Source of the DNA: Burkholderiales bacterium
Lineage (GTDB): Bacteria; Pseudomonadota; Gammaproteobacteria; Burkholderiales; Burkholderiaceae_F
Assembly (NCBI GenBank): GCA_021205255.1
Contig: JAJPXW010000360.1
Coordinates: forward strand, 1 to 9,579
Length of the DNA: 9,579 nucleotides
Direction of reading: 5' to 3'
The notes beneath the pieces are model-generated. The model was not told where the DNA came from and made no database searches. It saw only the letters and a list, made by a program, of their open reading frames with translations. The translations under genes were made by a program, and so were the position numbers. The stretch's first letter is position 1. Each line of letters opens with the position of its first letter. Of the stretch, positions 6,881 to 9,579 are shown piece after piece.

Positions 6881-7696
6881 CTATTGGACAGTAGATTCGC
6901 GAATTTGATTGCTAGGCGGAATCACTGTAACTGGAGTAGTCGGCATACCGTTGGGCTCATGCGGAACTTCGGCTACTTGGCCAGCGGGCAATGGATTTGG
7001 GAATGGAACAGTAAAGCCATTCTTAATTAAATTCTGGACTAGCAAATTTGCATAGAGTTGCAATGTCGTTGCTGTTGAATCCTGATCCATCGTAGTGGTT
7101 GCTTGAGCAGACCATAGGAGTTGTCCGTCACTAGCAGAGAAAAGCTGAGCGCTTGAGTTCTGTAAATTGTAGACAGTGATGGATGGAGGAATTGCATAAG
7201 GGTTGTAGTAGAAAGGACCAGGTCCCCAGAAAGGTCCTGGACCCCAGAACCCTGGATAGCCCCATACTGGTCCGGTAGCCCAAGCCATGCCTGGATCGTA
7301 GACGGTCTTTTGCTGAGTACCGCCTCTACTCACTACCAAAATGTCACTGAGCTGATTTTTCTTGGCGATATCTTGTAGAAGTTGAAGATTCAAAGTACCG
7401 TTTGGAAGTATCAACTGAGTAGTTTGGGAGGCATAGCGGAAGAATGGTTCGGACTTAACACCTCTGAGACTAAATTCCGTGCAGAATGAATCCTCGAGAA
7501 TTCTAGTTGTAGTTACTTCCATACCGATAGCTACAACGAGGATGCCAGAAATAACTTTTTGATGAGGCATCGCATACTGCGAAGTCCACTGTGAATCTAT
7601 TTGCGTTGGATTGTTCCAGCCGGAAGCGCATGCTCCTAGTAAAAGAACTACAAATCCCAGGATGGCTATCTTAAGTTTGCCTACAAACGCTCCCAT
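6881..7696 (-). CDS. Lipoprotein with an aromatic Gly/Pro-rich repeat segment, function unknown
   Basis: The 271-residue product begins with a lipoprotein signal: a Lys-containing N-region, a hydrophobic core (about 9-20) and the lipobox LLGAC, with C23 the predicted lipidated residue. Ala at +2 is compatible with outer-membrane sorting in proteobacteria. Residues about 50-125 look like an alternating beta/alpha domain (GILVVAIG...RILEDSFCTEFSLRGV...ILVVSRG). This resembles the small envelope-lipoprotein folds in which a conserved 'Arg-x-x-Glu-Asp' helix follows a 'Val-Val' strand, but I cannot name the family. Residues 143-167 are a Trp/Phe/Tyr-Gly-Pro segment containing FWGPGP twice in tandem (150-155 and 156-161). 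The C-terminus is Pro-rich. The start is well supported by GGAGG at 7706-7702, five bases before the ATG. It shares its direction with the exporter upstream but is 162 bases away, so it probably has its own promoter. Confidence 0.85.
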   Translation of the reverse strand: MGAFVGKLKIAILGFVVLLLGACASGWNNPTQIDSQWTSQYAMPHQKVISGILVVAIGMEVTTTRILEDSFCTEFSLRGVKSEPFFRYASQTTQLILPNGTLNLQLLQDIAKKNQLSDILVVSRGGTQQKTVYDPGMAWATGPVWGYPGFWGPGPFWGPGPFYYNPYAIPPSITVYNLQNSSAQLFSASDGQLLWSAQATTTMDQDSTATTLQLYANLLVQNLIKNGFTVPFPNPLPAGQVAEVPHEPNGMPTTPVTVIPPSNQIRESTVQ

Positions 7697-7786
7697 TGCT
7701 ACCTCCGCAGTTACTAGGCATTAGTTTACAGAAAATTGTATTAGTGCCTTCTAAATGCAGACTAGGAGTTTTTCCAAACTGAGGAG

Positions 7787-7813
7787 GGGAGCTTTTTGCT
7801 ATAAACAGCTCCC
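7787..7813 (-). terminator. Hairpin downstream of the manganese exporter, possible terminator
   Basis: GGGAGCT and AGCTCCC form a perfect seven-base-pair stem with a 13-base loop, 46 bases after the exporter stop. The loop contains AAAAA on the transcribed minus strand, but no T-run follows the stem, so intrinsic termination would be weak. A second small repeat, AGTTT-TTCC-AAACT, lies just beyond it (about 7767-7780). No promoter for the lipoprotein gene stands out in the remaining intergenic bases. Confidence 0.4.
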
Positions 7814-7858
7814 ACCCAATAAGTTTTTGAGGTTAGAGATAAAGGTTCTGGATCCTAA

Positions 7859-8440
7859 TCAACTAAGTTCAGGGCCGTAATCCAGTGCGATCAAAACTCC
7901 AATGATGACAAAAGCGGCTGCCGAAACAATACGGACCCATTTGACTGGAATCTTTTCGGCTAATTTGTCACCGACCCAAACAGCTGGAACGTCAGCAATA
8001 AGCATTCCTAAAGTCGTTCCCATAATAACGATAAATGGGGTGCCGTACTGCGCGGCAAGAGCCACTGTCGCCAGTTGTGTCTTATCACCCATTTCTGCTA
8101 GGAAGAAAGTGACGAAAGTTAGTCCGAAAACGCCATACCGCCCTTTCTTTTTTTCTTTGAGAGCATCATCTTCCATTTTGTCTGGAATGAGAATCCAAAT
8201 ACCCATGGCAATAAAGGAGATAGCAAGGATAATTTTAAGAGTCGTAGGCGAAATGAGCTGGGCGACCCAAGCTCCTGCTAGACCAGCAAAAGTGTGGTTG
8301 AAGATCGTAGCTACGAAAATACCAAAAACAATAGGCCAAGTTTGTTTATATCTAGAAGCGAGAAGGAAAGCTAGAAGTTGTGTTTTATCGCCTATTTCTG
8401 CAAGAGCGATAATGCCAGTGGAGATAAGAAGAGCTTCCAT
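7859..8440 (-). CDS. UPF0016/Gdt1-TMEM165 family membrane protein, probable Mn2+ exporter
   Basis: This 193-residue integral membrane protein has the internal duplication that defines the UPF0016 family. Each half carries the E-x-G-D-K-T-Q motif: EIGDKTQ at 15-21 and EMGDKTQ at 116-122. The acidic residues of these motifs form the cation path in family members. About six hydrophobic segments are visible (near 3-12, 35-48, 67-86, 104-115, 134-152 and 168-187), with a charged cytoplasmic loop (87-102) between the halves. Bacterial members characterised so far (MneA/MntX-type) export manganese. Other members of the superfamily move Ca2+ or Mn2+ against H+, so the substrate is inferred. The yybP-ykoY riboswitch directly upstream strongly supports manganese. 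The start has AGGA (8451-8448) seven bases before the ATG. Confidence 0.93.
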   Translation of the reverse strand: MEALLISTGIIALAEIGDKTQLLAFLLASRYKQTWPIVFGIFVATIFNHTFAGLAGAWVAQLISPTTLKIILAISFIAMGIWILIPDKMEDDALKEKKKGRYGVFGLTFVTFFLAEMGDKTQLATVALAAQYGTPFIVIMGTTLGMLIADVPAVWVGDKLAEKIPVKWVRIVSAAAFVIIGVLIALDYGPELS

Positions 8441-8505
8441 GTTCGTATCCTATGGCCGGCCCTTAACCATTGACATGAACGACCAGCCGGCACTTGTCCT
8501 TCGTG
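8441..8505 (-). promoter_or_regulatory. Expression platform of the manganese riboswitch with competing hairpins
   Basis: The element GTGCCGGC (8493-8486) can pair in two exclusive ways. Eight base pairs form with GTCGGCAC (8534-8527) inside the 3' part of the aptamer. Alternatively, its GCCGGC plus the next T form seven base pairs with GGCCGGC (8461-8455), which ends three bases before the AGGA ribosome binding site. No T-run follows either hairpin, so control of translation initiation is more likely than termination. Which state is the active one cannot be decided from pairing alone; induction by Mn2+ is expected from related exporters. Confidence 0.5.
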
Positions 8506-8617
8506 TCACTGGTCTCACCAAGCACTGTGCCGACAACACCATGATCGCCTAAAAAGGAGATCAAGTATGTTGATGTTGTCACTTTCCTAAGCGAAAAGTC
8601 AGGTTACTCCCCATCTG
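8506..8617 (-). ncRNA. yybP-ykoY family manganese riboswitch aptamer
   Basis: On the minus strand the leader contains the family signature GGGGAGTA (8612-8605) near its 5' end and GGTGAGACC at its 3' end (8519-8511). These flank the Mn2+-binding junction in known members. Between them lies a seven-base-pair hairpin, ACTTTTC-GCTTA-GGAAAGT (8599-8581). A long arm then begins, in which GACAACATCA pairs with TGGTGTTGTC (ten base pairs with G-T pairs). The arm encloses the ATCAACATACTTGAT segment. The closing P1 stem is short and imperfect. Position immediately upstream of a UPF0016 exporter is a classic context for this Mn2+-sensing RNA. A covariance-model search would settle the exact ends. Confidence 0.88.
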
Positions 8618-8626
8618 AAAGGCTGA

Positions 8627-8636
8627 ATTCTACACA
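8627..8636 (-). promoter_or_regulatory. Extended -10 promoter for the riboswitch-exporter transcript
   Basis: The minus strand reads TGTGTAGAAT here, an extended -10 (TGn plus TAGAAT). It places transcription start near 8620, a few bases before the aptamer begins. No good -35 hexamer lies 17 bases upstream, which is common for extended -10 promoters. The fit with the aptamer boundary is the main support. Confidence 0.5.
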
Positions 8637-8744
8637 AATAAAACTTCAATGGTCTTAATAAAAGTTGTAAATGATTACATTTTGGTTTAGTAATAAGCCT
8701 AATAAAAGCTTTAGGCGAGGGGGCTAGAGAGGAGATACAAAGCC

Positions 8745-8776
8745 TTAATGGATCACCCTCTTAATGGATCAACCTC
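8745..8776 (+). repeat. Tandem 16-bp direct repeat
   Basis: TTAATGGATCACCCTC (8745-8760) is followed directly by TTAATGGATCAACCTC (8761-8776), 15 of 16 bases identical. The cause could be replication slippage or a pair of protein binding sites. No gene start is close enough to assign a target. Confidence 0.85.
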
Positions 8777-8883
8777 GTGAAGATTAAGAAATCAGGAAAT
8801 CAAATTTTCAAAGCTTAAATTAAGTCGCTCGGGGAGCATAGAAGCTCTTACAAACAAGAGTAAGCATCAAACATCTGGGGATA

Positions 8884-8912
8884 GCTTTACCCTAATTCTT
8901 AGGGACCAAAGC
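8884..8912. repeat. Two-tier inverted repeat (hairpin)
   Basis: CCCTAA-TTC-TTAGGG (8890-8904) is a perfect 6-bp hairpin. It is enclosed by GCTTT (8884-8888) and AAAGC (8908-8912), with a small asymmetric internal loop. There is no T-run on either side, so it is not a typical terminator. Function unknown. Confidence 0.6.
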
Positions 8913-8930
8913 GATTGAGTTCCGAAATTG

Positions 8931-8970
8931 CCAAATTCATTGGGCACTTTTTCCTAATTCATTGGGCACT
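8931..8970 (+). repeat. Two 18-bp direct repeats at 22-bp period
   Basis: CC(A/T)AATTCATTGGGCACT occurs at 8931-8948 and 8953-8970, with one mismatch in 18 and a four-base spacer. A 22-base period is about two helical turns, which places both copies on the same face of DNA. Iterated sites like this occur at the ends of some insertion sequences, including IS21-type elements, and at operators. No transposase is present nearby, so an orphan end is only a possibility. Confidence 0.8.
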
Positions 8971-9115
8971 AATGAAGGAGTTCTCATAAGGTAGAGATCG
9001 TTTACAACTTACTGAAAGCAAACATCTCCCCTGATATGACGAATAAAAGATGAAGTGAAGAAGTCCAATTTCAGCTGACTTTTTTGTCATGAATTCGGTT
9101 TAAGTTGGCTATTTT

Positions 9116-9153
9116 CTGAAATCCGTGTGTCGATAGTTCGATACCGTCTCTAG
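9116..9153 (+). pseudogene. Decayed 3'-half fragment of tRNA-Phe
   Basis: From the anticodon loop (CTGAA) through the variable loop, T-arm and acceptor strand (TCTCTAG), this segment matches the intact tRNA-Phe at 9404-9479. Of 39 aligned bases, 36 are identical, with one deleted A in the anticodon loop and two substitutions. One substitution breaks a T-stem pair, and the CCA end is degraded (TCAACG). The 5' half is missing, although AGTTGG (9103-9108) resembles the D-loop. It reads on the plus strand, so it is inverted relative to the intact gene. Duplicated tRNA 3' ends normally mark integration sites, but those are direct repeats. Here an inversion or separate duplication must be assumed. 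Confidence 0.85.
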
Positions 9154-9174
9154 TCAACGTCATAGAATCTATAG

Positions 9175-9237
9175 AACTCCAGCAGCTGAAGAAATCCGAT
9201 GGAGGATTTCTTTATCCTTACTGAATGTCGGAGTTTT
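9175..9237 (+). repeat. Nested inverted repeat, hairpin within hairpin
   Basis: AAGAAATCC (9189-9197) and GGATTTCTT (9204-9212) form a perfect nine-base-pair stem with loop GATGGA. Outside it, AACTCC (9175-9180) pairs with GGAGTT (9230-9235), and TTTT follows to 9237. On the plus strand this could be a terminator for transcripts crossing the tRNA fragment. No gene requires it. Confidence 0.6.
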
Positions 9238-9403
9238 CCAAAGCCCTAAGTGAAGGTTTTCACCTGTACGGCATTCCTTTTCATAGCGTCAAACAAAGAT
9301 GTGAAAGCTTGAGAGTCTTTCGTATTCTTCTTGTCTGTAAAAGAAAAGACAATGCAATTGGCTAGGCCAAAGAGTTTGAAGTAAGGGGAAATAAAAGAGA
9401 ATT

Positions 9404-9479
<76 letters not shown>

Positions 9480-9496
9480 TCCAATTGAGAGAACGG

Positions 9497-9526
9497 ATTA
9501 TATAGAAAAAAAATTTAATTTTGCAA
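9497..9526 (-). promoter_or_regulatory. Sigma-70-type promoter of tRNA-Phe
   Basis: The minus strand has TTGCAA (9526-9521) and a perfect -10, TATAAT (9502-9497), separated by 18 AT-rich bases including a run of eight T. Start is expected near 9490, about ten bases before the mature tRNA 5' end. The A/T-rich upstream bases may add to its strength. Confidence 0.8.
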
Positions 9527-9579
9527 ATATACACAGAGTTCTGGTGATTTCTTCGGGAGGTTAAGGCGTTTTTCAGTTC

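Larger units (their letters stand above)
8640..9403. other. Gene-free region with repeats, hairpins and a tRNA fragment
   Basis: No open reading frame here has convincing start, codon pattern or family motifs on either strand. Apart from the repeats, hairpins and tRNA-Phe fragment listed separately, there are a 6-bp hairpin GCCTAA-N8-TTAGGC (8697-8716) and a small stem TTGTCT/AGACAA (9331-9352). A stem TTGGC-TAG-GCCAA (9358-9370) lies 34 bases past the tRNA-Phe 3' end. Followed on the minus strand by TTGCATTGTCTTTTCTTTT, it could act as a weak tRNA terminator. The density of short repeats beside a tRNA gene suggests worn remains of mobile elements, but no transposase or integrase remnant can be read. 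Confidence 0.6.

Noticed and set aside
7902..8552. Plus-strand 216-residue open frame
   Set aside because: It is antisense to the UPF0016 exporter and its riboswitch. The minus-strand protein has clear duplicated family motifs, and the plus frame has none.
8640..9403. CRISPR array or integrase remnant in the repeat-bearing gene-free region
   Set aside because: Repeats occur only in pairs, with no regular spacers. No translated frame shows tyrosine recombinase or transposase motifs.

Overview
The window looks like ordinary chromosome from a moderately AT-rich bacterium, most likely a gammaproteobacterium. The main reason is the block hemA-prfA-prmC, which occurs in this order in many members of that class. 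Other supports are a single-chain quinol nitric oxide reductase, a lipobox lipoprotein and a Mn-riboswitch/UPF0016 pair. Genus and order cannot be told from this sequence alone.

Layout. Positions 134-2611 (+) encode a quinol-dependent nitric oxide reductase (qNOR) with all expected metal-ligand histidines and an unusual Ser/Gln/Pro/Thr-rich C-terminal tail. A hairpin follows it. Positions 2790-6122 (-) hold hemA, prfA and prmC, read right to left: glutamyl-tRNA reductase, release factor 1, and the methyltransferase that modifies the RF1 GGQ glutamine. prfA and prmC overlap by one base (TAATG). hemA and prfA are separated by 112 bases that can fold into a closed three-helix structure over the prfA start. 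Divergent from hemA is a 180-residue hydrophobic helical protein of unknown function (6278-6820, +), followed by a good terminator. Then, on the minus strand, come an aromatic/Gly/Pro-rich lipoprotein (6881-7696) and a UPF0016/Gdt1-type manganese exporter (7859-8440). The exporter lies under a recognisable yybP-ykoY manganese riboswitch (about 8506-8617), with its own extended -10 promoter.

Positions 8640-9403 contain no convincing gene. They hold short direct repeats, several hairpins and a decayed copy of the 3' half of tRNA-Phe. The intact tRNA-Phe(GAA) gene lies at 9404-9479 (-), with an encoded CCA end and a strong promoter. The fragment is inverted relative to the intact gene. This stretch looks like the worn remains of mobile-element traffic at a tRNA locus.

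How the genes work together: prfA and prmC form a substrate-enzyme pair in translation termination. hemA commits glutamyl-tRNA to tetrapyrrole synthesis, and the haem made from it is needed by the qNOR. The manganese exporter is controlled by Mn2+ through its leader RNA. No new multi-gene system is evident. The most novel-looking signals are RNA-level: the hemA-prfA intergenic fold, the competing hairpins of the riboswitch expression platform, and the inverted tRNA-Phe fragment downstream of its parent gene.
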